The translations under genes and the position numbers were made by a program. From Arcticibacterium sp047623945 (GTDB taxonomy: Bacteria > Bacteroidota > Bacteroidia > Cytophagales > Spirosomataceae), in contig JBLHOT010000024.1 in the NCBI GenBank assembly GCA_047623945.1, positions 1-44,541 of the forward strand: a stretch of DNA of 44,541 bases, read 5' to 3'. The notes beneath the pieces were generated by a model that was not told where the DNA came from, ran no database searches, and saw only the letters and a program-made list of their open reading frames with translations. This document shows positions 1-8,087 of the stretch, in pieces; within the stretch, counting starts at the first letter, position 1, and every line of letters starts with the position of its first letter.

Positions 1-1
1 C

Positions 2-121
2 AGAGAGATTAAGACTAAGAAAGCTTCTGAAAAGAAAATTGAAGCTCAGCCAAAGGCAGACAAATTTGGTTTATCAAACTCTAATTTGTTTAACCCTGCA
101 TTGTCTTTTTCAAAGGCTTAA
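2..121 (+). CDS. 3' end of an unidentified gene (partial)
   Basis: An open frame runs from the left window edge to a TAA stop at 119-121, giving 39 codons. The visible part is rich in lysine, glutamate and alanine and ends FNPALSFSKA. It is followed 30 bp later by a strong hairpin terminator, which supports it as the real end of a gene. The visible tail is too short and too low in complexity to assign a family. Confidence 0.55.
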   Translation, partial: REIKTKKASEKKIEAQPKADKFGLSNSNLFNPALSFSKA

Positions 122-150
122 AAAAAATACTGAGTTCTAGTTTAAGACTT

Positions 151-188
151 AAAAAAAAGCAGTGAAATTAAATCTTCACTGCTTTTTT
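151..188. terminator. bidirectional hairpin terminator
   Basis: The inverted repeat GCAGTGAA / TTCACTGC is flanked by a run of A on the left and a run of T on the right, so it works as an intrinsic terminator on both strands. It lies between the convergent ends of the partial gene at 2-121 (plus) and the response regulator that ends at 210 (minus). Confidence 0.8.
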
Positions 189-209
189 GATCTCCATAAT
201 TTAGGAGTC

Positions 210-911
210 TTACAATATATTTAGCTTTTCCAAGAATTCTGCCTTAACCCTTCTACTAATAGGAATTACTTTACCCTCTATAATCAGATTGTTTTCATCC
301 ACATCCTGTATTTTGCTTAGGTTAACAAGATATGTACGATGAACTCTAAAAAAACGGTCTCCTAGTTTCTCATTCAAACTTTTAAGTGTCGAATGGATTA
401 CATGGACATCTTTACTAGAAGTATAGATTTTCGCGTAATCGCTTAGGTTTTCAATATAGGAGATATCATTAATGCCAAGTCTAACATACTTCTTATCCAC
501 CTTTACAAAAATGTCTTCGACCACCTTAGAGTCAATATCCTTCTTACTACTGAGCTTTTTTAGAGTAACAGCTTTATCCACTGCAGCCTTAAATCTAATA
601 AGACTTATTGGTTTCTGAATATAATCTGAAATGTCGTGCTGATATGCTTCGAAAGCATATTCAGGATTTGAAGTTGTCATAACTATAAAAGGCTTAATAG
701 TCAGCCTTTTTATTAAATCAAAACCTGACAAACCTTTCATCTGCACATCCAGCCAAATTAGATCCACTTCTACCGTCTCAAGGAATAGAAGTGCTTCTTC
801 TGCCGATTCAAAAGATTCTACATGTTGAATAGAATCATGATTACCACACAAATGCTCAAGAGTCCGACGTGCAATTAAATCATCTTCTACTATAATACTT
901 TTTAGCTTCAT
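210..911 (-). CDS. LytTR-family response regulator
   Basis: Cytoplasmic two-component response regulator of 233 residues, the usual length for the LytR/AlgR type. Residues 1-120 form a receiver domain: acidic pair E9-D10-D11, probable phospho-acceptor Asp55 in WLDVQM, Thr80 and Lys100 in QKP. Residues about 131-233 form a LytTR DNA-binding domain, including FFRVHRTYLVNL. In the family, phosphorylation promotes binding to direct repeats upstream of targets. No histidine kinase lies next to it, so it is an orphan here and its signal is unknown. The start fits the usual beginning of a receiver domain. The oligopeptidase gene on the same strand starts 2.2 kb away and ends 36 bp upstream. Confidence 0.9.
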   Translation of the reverse strand: MKLKSIIVEDDLIARRTLEHLCGNHDSIQHVESFESAEEALLFLETVEVDLIWLDVQMKGLSGFDLIKRLTIKPFIVMTTSNPEYAFEAYQHDISDYIQKPISLIRFKAAVDKAVTLKKLSSKKDIDSKVVEDIFVKVDKKYVRLGINDISYIENLSDYAKIYTSSKDVHVIHSTLKSLNEKLGDRFFRVHRTYLVNLSKIQDVDENNLIIEGKVIPISRRVKAEFLEKLNIL

Positions 912-947
912 GGGCTTAGGGAGGTCAAAATTTAAGGTATCTCAAAG

Positions 948-3080
948 TTAATCTATTTTTTCTTCCAAGGCCATCAAAAAGGCATATCTCAGAGCTACTT
1001 CTTTTAGGTAATCAAACCTTCCAGAGGCTCCTCCATGGCCAAATTCCATGTTGGTCTTAAGCAGAACTATATGACTATCTGTCTTCATGTCTCTCAGTTT
1101 TGCTATCCACTTAGCTGGCTCAAAATATTGAACTTGGCTGTCGTGAAGGCCTGTTGTTATCAAGATATTGGTATACTCCTTTACTTCAATATTCTCATAA
1201 GGTGAGTAAGACTTCATATAATCATAAGCCACCTTCTCGTTGGGATTTCCCCACTCGTCATATTCGTTCGTCGTTAAAGGAATGTCCTCATCCAGCATGG
1301 TGTTTACCACATCCACGAAAGGCACATCGGCAATTATCCCTTTATACTGTTTTGAGGCGATGTTGGCAACTACGCCCATTAACAGTCCACCGGCAGAACC
1401 GCCATTAGCATAAAGATGATCTGCAGAAGTGTAGGCTTCGTCAATCAAATATTTACCACAATCCACAAAATCTGTGAAGGTGTTCATCTTATTCATCAGT
1501 TTGCCGTCAAGATACCACTGTCTTCCCATTTCTTGGCCACCCCTTATGTGTGCTATCGCAAAGGCAAAACCACGATTTAAAAGACTTAAACGAGTACTGC
1601 TAAAGGAGGCATCCATACTCAATCCATAAGAACCATAAGCATACTCTAGGACTGGTGATGTTCCATTTTTCTTAAACCCTTTTTTGTAAACAATAGAAAT
1701 AGGCACTTTCACTCCATCTCTGGCAGTGGCATACAGCCTTTCTGTCACGTAATCAGATTTATCATACCCTCCAAGCACTTCTTGTTGCTTTAAAAGTGTC
1801 TTGGCCTTACTGTTCATGTCGTAATCATACAGAGAACTTGGCGTAATCATAGAGGTGTATTTATACCTTAATAGAGTACTGTTATACTCTTCGTTGGTAC
1901 TGGCACTGGCATCATAAGTAGCTTCATCAAAAGCAATTAAATGTGTGTCATTCGTCGTTAAATTTCTAACCGCTAATTCTGCAAGACCATTTCTTCTTTG
2001 CTCCAGGACTAGGTGACCCGTAAACTCCGTAAATCCTTCTATCAATACCTCTTTATCGTGCGGAATATATTCTTTCCAATTTTCTTTGCCAGTGGCACCA
2101 ATTGGACATTCCATTATTTTAAAATTAACAGCGTCATCATTGGTTCTGATTAGGAATTTACCGGGCATAGCCCCAACATCATAGAGGACATCATCCATTC
2201 TAGGTTGAAAAACCTTAAAATCACTAGTAGGTTTATTGGCGTCTATAAACCGCATCTCAGAAGAAGTAGTGGCCATAGAATAAATCCATATCCATTTGCC
2301 ATCTCTACTTTTGTATGTGCCTATATAATTGGAATTATCATTTTCTGTATAGACCAATACATCCTCTTTCTTTCCCAACTGATGACGATAGATTTTCTCA
2401 GAAAGCAGCGTTACCGGATGTTTGGCGGTAAAAAAGAACGTTTTATTATCATTAGCCCAATTTGGCTCTCCTTCTGTGTTTTCAACTTTGTCGGGTAACA
2501 TTTCGCCCGTCTCTAAGTTTTTAATATGAATGGTGTATTGCCTTCTAGAAACCTCATCTACTCCAAATGCCAATAGTTTATTATCAGGACTAACGCTAAA
2601 ACCCGTTGCAGCGTAATATGGTTTGCCCTTTGCCAAGGCATCCACGTCCAGCAGAATTTCCTCAGGAGCGTCCATATTTCCTTTTCGCCTGCAATATTTG
2701 TAGTACTCCTGCCCTTCTTCTGTTCTAGTATAATAATAGTATCCGTTTTTAAGATAAGGCACACTTTCGTCCTTTTCCTTGATGCGGGATTTCATTTCAT
2801 CATATAATTCCTTTTGAAAAGCCTCCGTTTTACTCATTTTGGTTTTGAGATAGGCGTTTTCTGCTTCCAGATAATTCACCACGTTTTGGCTATCTGGTCC
2901 CTTTCCAAAATAATCATACATCCAATAATAAGGGTCTGCCACAGAATCTCCATGAATTGTTCTTATATGGTCTTTTTTCTCTGCTATTGGAGCTTTGGCT
3001 TCGGGCCAGGAATAAGGCATTTTATCTATTGTTGAGGTGCATGCTGTTAAAACAGCAAAAATAAGGATGAGGTTTTTCAT
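948..3080 (-). CDS. prolyl oligopeptidase family (S9A) lipoprotein, oligopeptidase B-like
   Basis: Serine peptidase of 710 residues that should cut short peptides, in oligopeptidase B style after basic residues. The N-terminus has a lipobox (L-T-A-C, Cys14), so the protein is probably anchored in the cell envelope. Residues about 25-430 form the seven-bladed propeller that gates the active site, and about 440-710 the alpha/beta hydrolase domain. The triad is visible: Ser562 in GGSAGG, Asp647 in GLHDSQV and His682 in EFGHGG. The length matches the family. It lies alone on the minus strand, divergent from the glycosyltransferase-like gene at 3289. Substrate preference (PtrB-like or prolyl) cannot be settled by eye. 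Confidence 0.92.
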   Translation of the reverse strand: MKNLILIFAVLTACTSTIDKMPYSWPEAKAPIAEKKDHIRTIHGDSVADPYYWMYDYFGKGPDSQNVVNYLEAENAYLKTKMSKTEAFQKELYDEMKSRIKEKDESVPYLKNGYYYYTRTEEGQEYYKYCRRKGNMDAPEEILLDVDALAKGKPYYAATGFSVSPDNKLLAFGVDEVSRRQYTIHIKNLETGEMLPDKVENTEGEPNWANDNKTFFFTAKHPVTLLSEKIYRHQLGKKEDVLVYTENDNSNYIGTYKSRDGKWIWIYSMATTSSEMRFIDANKPTSDFKVFQPRMDDVLYDVGAMPGKFLIRTNDDAVNFKIMECPIGATGKENWKEYIPHDKEVLIEGFTEFTGHLVLEQRRNGLAELAVRNLTTNDTHLIAFDEATYDASASTNEEYNSTLLRYKYTSMITPSSLYDYDMNSKAKTLLKQQEVLGGYDKSDYVTERLYATARDGVKVPISIVYKKGFKKNGTSPVLEYAYGSYGLSMDASFSSTRLSLLNRGFAFAIAHIRGGQEMGRQWYLDGKLMNKMNTFTDFVDCGKYLIDEAYTSADHLYANGGSAGGLLMGVVANIASKQYKGIIADVPFVDVVNTMLDEDIPLTTNEYDEWGNPNEKVAYDYMKSYSPYENIEVKEYTNILITTGLHDSQVQYFEPAKWIAKLRDMKTDSHIVLLKTNMEFGHGGASGRFDYLKEVALRYAFLMALEEKID

Positions 3081-3288
3081 ATGCTAGGCATTGTCCTTTT
3101 GTGATTACATAAAAATAGGGAGAAATGAGGAGTTCTTTTAGGAATATATTCTGGCAATAATAAGGCCAATCATAACTATTGTCTTTATGCTCTAATGCCA
3201 GACTTTATAGGAATCCTGTAATTGCACAGTTTATACGATCGACTCTTGTTTAAAATATATACCTTAGAACCAATTTATTAACAGAAGC

Positions 3289-3990
3289 ATGATAGTTATT
3301 ACCCCCGTTAAAGATTCTTTATCCACCACTAAACAGACCATAGAGCATATTTCAAAGGCCTCTGGAAGCTATAACTACTATATCTTCAATGATTTCAGTG
3401 CCGACGTAAACACGGAATTCTTAGAACAAAATCAAGTAAAATTTGGCTATAAACATATTAATCTTTCCACGCTAATAGAAACGCCGTCTCCAAACTATAT
3501 TACGGTGTTACGCATGGCTCAAAAAATGGCCTTAGAGAAAAAGACGCATTTAGTTATCATAGAATCAGACGTACTCGTCAAAGAAAACACCATCAGTGCT
3601 TTAGGCCACCTCGCTGATACACTAGAGAATGTGGGAATGATAGGAGCCGTTACCACAGAAAAAGATGGCAGCATAAACTTTCCTTATAAGCATATTAAAA
3701 AATCTGATGGAGACCTTTTTATCACGCAAAGGAGCCTTAGCTTTTGCTGCACCCTACTTACGCATGCTTACTTAAAAGCCTATGATTTCGATACCTTGAA
3801 CCCAGAAAAAGACTGGTTTGACGTCAGCATAAGTAAGATGTCCAGGAAGCTTGGTTTTGACAACTATCTATCTAACGAACTCTCGGTGGTGCATATGCCC
3901 CACTCTAGCCGGCCATGGAAAAACGAGAAGTATAGTAATCCAATAAGCTATTATTTTAAGAAATATTTCTTCGGCAGAGATAAGATATAA
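3289..3990 (+). CDS. glycosyltransferase family 2-like protein
   Basis: Protein of 233 residues that starts MIVITPVKDS, the first beta strand of a GT-A fold, followed by the nucleotide-binding region with FNDFSAD near residue 40 and a DxD-like IIESDV near residue 93. This fits a family 2 transferase moving a sugar from a nucleotide donor, but it is shorter than many and has no membrane segment. The C-terminus is rich in Lys, Tyr and Phe and may contact the membrane. It is flanked by unrelated genes, so the acceptor is unknown. The family call is fairly secure and the activity is inferred. Confidence 0.7.
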   Translation: MIVITPVKDSLSTTKQTIEHISKASGSYNYYIFNDFSADVNTEFLEQNQVKFGYKHINLSTLIETPSPNYITVLRMAQKMALEKKTHLVIIESDVLVKENTISALGHLADTLENVGMIGAVTTEKDGSINFPYKHIKKSDGDLFITQRSLSFCCTLLTHAYLKAYDFDTLNPEKDWFDVSISKMSRKLGFDNYLSNELSVVHMPHSSRPWKNEKYSNPISYYFKKYFFGRDKI

Positions 3991-4052
3991 GCAGGAATTC
4001 TGGAAGGAAAATCTCAATTTTAAACGTATTTTTAATTCTTAAACCCTATCAA

Positions 4053-4640
4053 ATGAAAAAAAACATTCTAGCTACGATCGTACTCAGTACCTTATTTCTT
4101 AGCCAAGCCAAGGCCCAAAAACTAAAGAAAGTTTTTAATGGCAAAAACCTCGAAGGCTGGGTAATTCCACAACCCAATAATGACAATTGGACTGTTTCAA
4201 AAGGAATTTTAACGGTAAAAAGTGATGACACCAGAAAAGGTAAAACACTCTGGACAGAAAAGTACTACAAAGATTTCATTGTACAAGCAGATTATAAAAA
4301 CGTAAGCGGTATCATAGACTCTGGTATCTTCTTAAGATCCGAGAAAGACCAAATACAAATAGGCATATCCGGTTCTCTGAAAAGAGACTTAACGGCTTCT
4401 CCTTACGTACCAGGTAAGGGCTACCCAAAAGAAGCCGATCTGTCCAGCCTAAAAAAGGATGATTGGAATACGCTTAAAGTAAAAGTGGTGGGCAACACGT
4501 ATACCGTTTGGCTAAACGGTGTAGAAGTGATGAACTATACTTCAGAAGGCATCGCAGACGAAGGCCCAATAGGGATTCAGCTACACCCTGGGAATGAGAT
4601 GAATATTCAGTATCGTAATATTTTGGTAGCGGAAATTTAG
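4053..4640 (+). CDS. exported DUF1080 (3-keto-disaccharide hydrolase-like) protein
   Basis: Protein of 195 residues with a clear signal peptide ending in SQAKAQ, so it is exported to the periplasm or beyond. The mature part is one DUF1080 domain, a concanavalin-like beta sandwich: it starts with VFNGKNLEGW, has the SGIFLRS strand near residue 90 and ends with GIQLHPGNEMNIQYRNILV. Family members include 3-keto-glycoside hydrolases and sugar-binding proteins. A second, longer DUF1080 protein is encoded at 39400-40215. The gene starts 63 bp after the glycosyltransferase-like gene. Confidence 0.88.
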   Translation: MKKNILATIVLSTLFLSQAKAQKLKKVFNGKNLEGWVIPQPNNDNWTVSKGILTVKSDDTRKGKTLWTEKYYKDFIVQADYKNVSGIIDSGIFLRSEKDQIQIGISGSLKRDLTASPYVPGKGYPKEADLSSLKKDDWNTLKVKVVGNTYTVWLNGVEVMNYTSEGIADEGPIGIQLHPGNEMNIQYRNILVAEI

Positions 4641-4904
4641 GGAAATCTGCCAATCAAACATTCTTCCTTTAATTGCCAATGATTCGTATATGTTGGTTCT
4701 GGAATTACATATAGATAGTAATGATGGCTCCTTTGTTAAGGCTAAAGAAGCGAATCAAATTGCTGAAAGAGCGTACAGAAAAGGCTTTGTTGTTTCTCAT
4801 ACTCTGTACTATTCACAATTAAAATGGGTTTATTTGTGTACTTTGTTGATTCTAGATAAAGGCAGTATTTTTAAAGCAACTATATATCTTCAACCTTATA
4901 AATC

Positions 4905-6005
4905 ATGAACACTATGAAGCCAATTCCTGCCTGTCGGCAGACAGGATTCTCAATTTTAATGCTCTTAATAATCGCTAGTGGCTGTAAAGTCAATAAAAAG
5001 AATGTACAGAATGCAGGAGTTTTAGAAAATCAAATAACGATGGTTAACAATGAAACCGATAAAAAGGTAGATGTATTGATTGATGGAAATTTGTTTACCT
5101 CCTATTTGTATTCCGATGATATTTCGGTCCTTAAAAAAACTACCCTTTATCCAATTATTGCTGCAAATGGAGAAACCATTACCCGTGGATATCCTCTGGC
5201 TACCCGACCTCATGAAAGAATAGACCACCCACATCATATTGGTGCTTGGCTTAATTTTGGAGATGTAAACGGTCTTGATTATTGGGGCAATTCGGATGAA
5301 ATTAAAACCCCAAAAGAAAAGCTGGGTACCATTCGGCATGAAAAAATAGCTGGCTTAGAAAATGGAACAAAAAAAGCATCTATGGCCGTACAAGCTAATT
5401 GGTTAAAACCCGATGGTTCCGTGCTATTAAAGGAGGCAACCAAATTTGTTTTCTATGCCGAAAAAGACAAAAGAATTATTGATAGAATTACCACTTTATC
5501 TGCACAAGAGGAGGTGGTTTCATTTAATGACACCAAAGAAGGTATGTTTGCTATAAGAACGGCCAGGGAACTGGAGCACCCAAGTGATAGTCCAGTTAAC
5601 TTAAGTGATGCCAATGGCAATAAAACAACGGATCGGGTCATTGATAATGCCGGAGTGAGCGGACATTATATCAGTAGCGAGGGGATAGAAGGAACTGATG
5701 TTTGGGGAACTAGGGCCAAATGGATGGCACTAGCGGGAAACATAAATAAGAAAGACGTCACACTTGTACTAATGGACCAGCCACAAAATATAGGATATCC
5801 TACCTACTGGCACGCCCGTAGTTACGGTCTATTTTCAGCCAATCCGCTAGGACAAAAAGCCTTTACAGACGGTAAAGAAGCATCCTTGAACTTTTCCTTA
5901 CAAGCAAATTCCTCGGTTACATTTACTTATCGAATCGAGATATTGAATGGTAAATTTAGTAGAGAACAGTTGGAGAGCGAATACCAAAATTTTATTGGTA
6001 ATTAA
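4905..6005 (+). CDS. DUF6807 (PmoA-like) lipoprotein
   Basis: Protein of 366 residues. A hydrophobic stretch ends in the lipobox I-A-S-G-C at about residue 27, so it is a probable lipoprotein. The body matches the DUF6807/PmoA family, with the conserved TRPHERIDHPHHIGAW and GDVNGLDYW blocks near residues 105-130. These proteins are common beside sugar-catabolism genes in Bacteroidota; their chemistry is poorly defined. A 20-bp palindromic repeat (4926-4945) lies in frame inside the n-region of the signal peptide and encodes the unusual residues PACRQTGF. The ATG at 4905 and a second at 4914 both precede it. The gene is convergent with the FG-GAP gene. Confidence 0.87.
   Translation: MNTMKPIPACRQTGFSILMLLIIASGCKVNKKNVQNAGVLENQITMVNNETDKKVDVLIDGNLFTSYLYSDDISVLKKTTLYPIIAANGETITRGYPLATRPHERIDHPHHIGAWLNFGDVNGLDYWGNSDEIKTPKEKLGTIRHEKIAGLENGTKKASMAVQANWLKPDGSVLLKEATKFVFYAEKDKRIIDRITTLSAQEEVVSFNDTKEGMFAIRTARELEHPSDSPVNLSDANGNKTTDRVIDNAGVSGHYISSEGIEGTDVWGTRAKWMALAGNINKKDVTLVLMDQPQNIGYPTYWHARSYGLFSANPLGQKAFTDGKEASLNFSLQANSSVTFTYRIEILNGKFSREQLESEYQNFIGN
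4926..4945. repeat. palindromic repeat CCTGCCTG-TCGG-CAGACAGG
   Basis: A 20-bp near-perfect hairpin with 8-bp arms (one C:A mismatch) and a TCGG loop. From memory, this sequence is scattered through many Bacteroidota genomes and often leaves the in-frame peptide PACRQ in predicted proteins. Here it lies inside the signal peptide of the DUF6807 lipoprotein. No second copy was seen in this window. Confidence 0.6.
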
Positions 6006-6080
6006 GTCAACTTGAGTTCGACATATTGTTAATAAATAAATCACTTATAATTAGAATGATTATATAGCAGTTTGTCATGA

Positions 6081-6179
6081 TTTGGCCTTTTAAGGCCAAA
6101 ATATCGCCAAACAATTTTACTTTCTAATTATTTGCGTTAGGTTTCACCCCACGCTACCAATATTACGCTCCTGTGGAGC
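6081..6179. repeat. two inverted repeats between convergent genes
   Basis: This 250-bp gap between convergent genes has no credible gene. It holds the hairpin TTTGGCCTT-TT-AAGGCCAAA at 6081-6100, which may end transcription from either side although its T tract is weak. It also holds GCTCC-TGT-GGAGC at 6167-6179, set in a block reminiscent of REP-like dispersed elements of Bacteroidota. Only one copy of each occurs here. Confidence 0.45.
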
Positions 6180-6254
6180 TTTTAAATTCATTTCCTTTGT
6201 CGAACTGTCGTTACGTTATGATTAATATGCCGTGACGTAGGACTGCAATGAATT

Positions 6255-7877
6255 TTATTTCAGGGTGTTTTCTAGTATAATGACAGACGGACTTTCGGTC
6301 AGCCATTTTTTACTAAGTCCGGTGGTATCGCCTTGGGCAAGAAACTGAACATTGGAACCCAATGCTATGTCAATATCACCATCTCCATCTATGTCTTCAA
6401 CATCCATAACAATCCATCTTCCTTTAGATGCTTGTGAAAATGAAAAGGCATTAAAAGTTAAATTTCCTTTATTTTCTAAATACACAAAGCTTTCTTCAGG
6501 AGAGCTAAGATAATCGGGGAAATAAGAAATGGATGCTATATCTAGATCGCCATCTAGGTCATAATCTCTAGGTATGGCTTTATATGCACCATTTTGATGA
6601 AAGAAATAGACTTGATTAAAATTGAATTGCCCATCATTTAGATATATATATACACCATGATATGCCTTTAAAATTGGGGTTTTGTCTGCATTATCTCCAC
6701 AGACATACATAATATCATCAAAACCATCATTATTAAAATCTGCCAGCTCCATATATTGGGACCCAATGAGCGGCATAAAAGAAAGCAGCCTTTTTTCCTT
6801 GAAGCTGCCATTTCCTTGATTTTCATAATAGAAAATGCCTTCATCGCCCTGAGCCATAAGTGTAAATATATCCTTATACCCATCGCCGTTGGAATCTTTA
6901 ATTATTGCTTTAATGGCACCTGGTCTAGTATTCAGTGTTCTTGCTTCATAAGTATCGTTGCCCTTATTTTCATACCAAACCAGCTTCCCTGTTAAATCAC
7001 CAAATTCACAGGCCACAATATCTTCTAAACCGTCATTATTAAGGTCACCGTATGTCATGGAAACGGGGCGTTGCAAATTGGAGATTAGCGTAGTTGTGTT
7101 ATCGTTCTTATTGAAATTTATTTTCTGAAGGGCACCATGTTTCAAGTCGTTGGGATAAAAATTTCTGCCGATGGTAGTTAAAAAAACAGTACCTGATTTT
7201 TCTCGGTAATGAACAGGCGTCTGCTCTAACGGAATTGTGCGTTGGAGTTCTAGTTTTGAATTCAGAAAAGTTAAAACGTTATTCCTATTTTTTCCATCGC
7301 CAAAAACAAGTCCACGCTTATCAGGTAATATTTTCACCAAAACGGTAATCGCTGGTCGGTTGGCATAGTTTACTCCCTTGTATTTGAAGTGTTTTAGACC
7401 AGTTTTAATAGTCTGCTTGCGAATGGGTGTTGCATCGAAATCTGGTGCATTTTCCGAATAATAGGAAATGATTTTTTCCCAATCGGCTCTGGCTAGGACA
7501 GGTTTTTCGGGGAAAATATGTGCTTCTTCAATATTGGCTCTGTTCTCTGGAGGTCCAAATAGGTTGTCAGGCTGATTACTTCCATCATATATGCCCAATC
7601 TGTGTCCCATTGCAGGAAGTACATCTTCCTCCCAAATAGTTTTTGACAAGAATGTGGGAGCTACAAAAGCGTGACACTTGGAGCAGTGCATTTCCGCCAA
7701 TTTCTTTCCAGAAAAACCCGTTGGGGCTATTTCATTTGTAGTGTTCTTAGTCTCCCCATTATGATTTGCACAAGAAAAAAGCAAATGCATAAAACCCAAG
7801 ATTAGGACTAACTGTCCCATAAGACACAATTTACTACCTATTTTATTTCCTAAAGGGTTCTTCGTAAACTTTGACAT
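6255..7877 (-). CDS. lipoprotein with cytochrome c motif and FG-GAP/VCBS repeats
   Basis: Protein of 540 residues. A hydrophobic segment ends in the lipobox L-F-S-C at Cys36. A single haem c motif, CSKCH, follows at residues 65-69, and from about residue 160 to the end there are FG-GAP/VCBS-type propeller repeats with calcium-loop motifs such as DLNNDGLED, DSNGDGYKD and DINGDGDID-like segments. The layout suggests a surface or periplasmic electron-transfer protein with a beta-propeller. No partner oxidase or dehydrogenase is adjacent. The first methionine (7877) and Met20 are both possible starts; the lipobox is retained with either. Confidence 0.85.
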   Translation of the reverse strand: MSKFTKNPLGNKIGSKLCLMGQLVLILGFMHLLFSCANHNGETKNTTNEIAPTGFSGKKLAEMHCSKCHAFVAPTFLSKTIWEEDVLPAMGHRLGIYDGSNQPDNLFGPPENRANIEEAHIFPEKPVLARADWEKIISYYSENAPDFDATPIRKQTIKTGLKHFKYKGVNYANRPAITVLVKILPDKRGLVFGDGKNRNNVLTFLNSKLELQRTIPLEQTPVHYREKSGTVFLTTIGRNFYPNDLKHGALQKINFNKNDNTTTLISNLQRPVSMTYGDLNNDGLEDIVACEFGDLTGKLVWYENKGNDTYEARTLNTRPGAIKAIIKDSNGDGYKDIFTLMAQGDEGIFYYENQGNGSFKEKRLLSFMPLIGSQYMELADFNNDGFDDIMYVCGDNADKTPILKAYHGVYIYLNDGQFNFNQVYFFHQNGAYKAIPRDYDLDGDLDIASISYFPDYLSSPEESFVYLENKGNLTFNAFSFSQASKGRWIVMDVEDIDGDGDIDIALGSNVQFLAQGDTTGLSKKWLTESPSVIILENTLK

Positions 7878-8018
7878 GAAAATATTTGAACGAGTTTATT
7901 GAGAATAAGCTTTAAAAATAGAGAATTGAAAATTATTCGCAATTAAAATAAGTCTTTAGTTGGATAGTCGGTCCCAGAAGGTTGGGCTGAGTTTCCATCA
8001 GAGAACTAGAATCGAACA

Positions 8019-8050
8019 AAAAAAATTAGCTCCCATCATAGATAGGAGCC
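8019..8050 (-). terminator. terminator of the LysM gene
   Basis: Read on the minus strand, a 10-bp stem GGCTCCTATC / GATGGGAGCT (two G-U pairs, TAT loop) is followed by AATTTTTTTT. It lies about 40 bp past the LysM gene stop. The rest of the gap up to 7877 shows nothing recognisable. Confidence 0.8.
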
Positions 8051-8087
8051 AATTCGGCTACTGAGTGAATCTATACTACTTAAATCT

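Noticed and set aside
4690..4908. Open frame of 72 codons between the DUF1080 and DUF6807 genes
   Set aside because: No recognisable family, signal or domain; the second half is ordinary hydrophobic low-order sequence and it runs into the next gene's start. It may be a chance frame or a relic.
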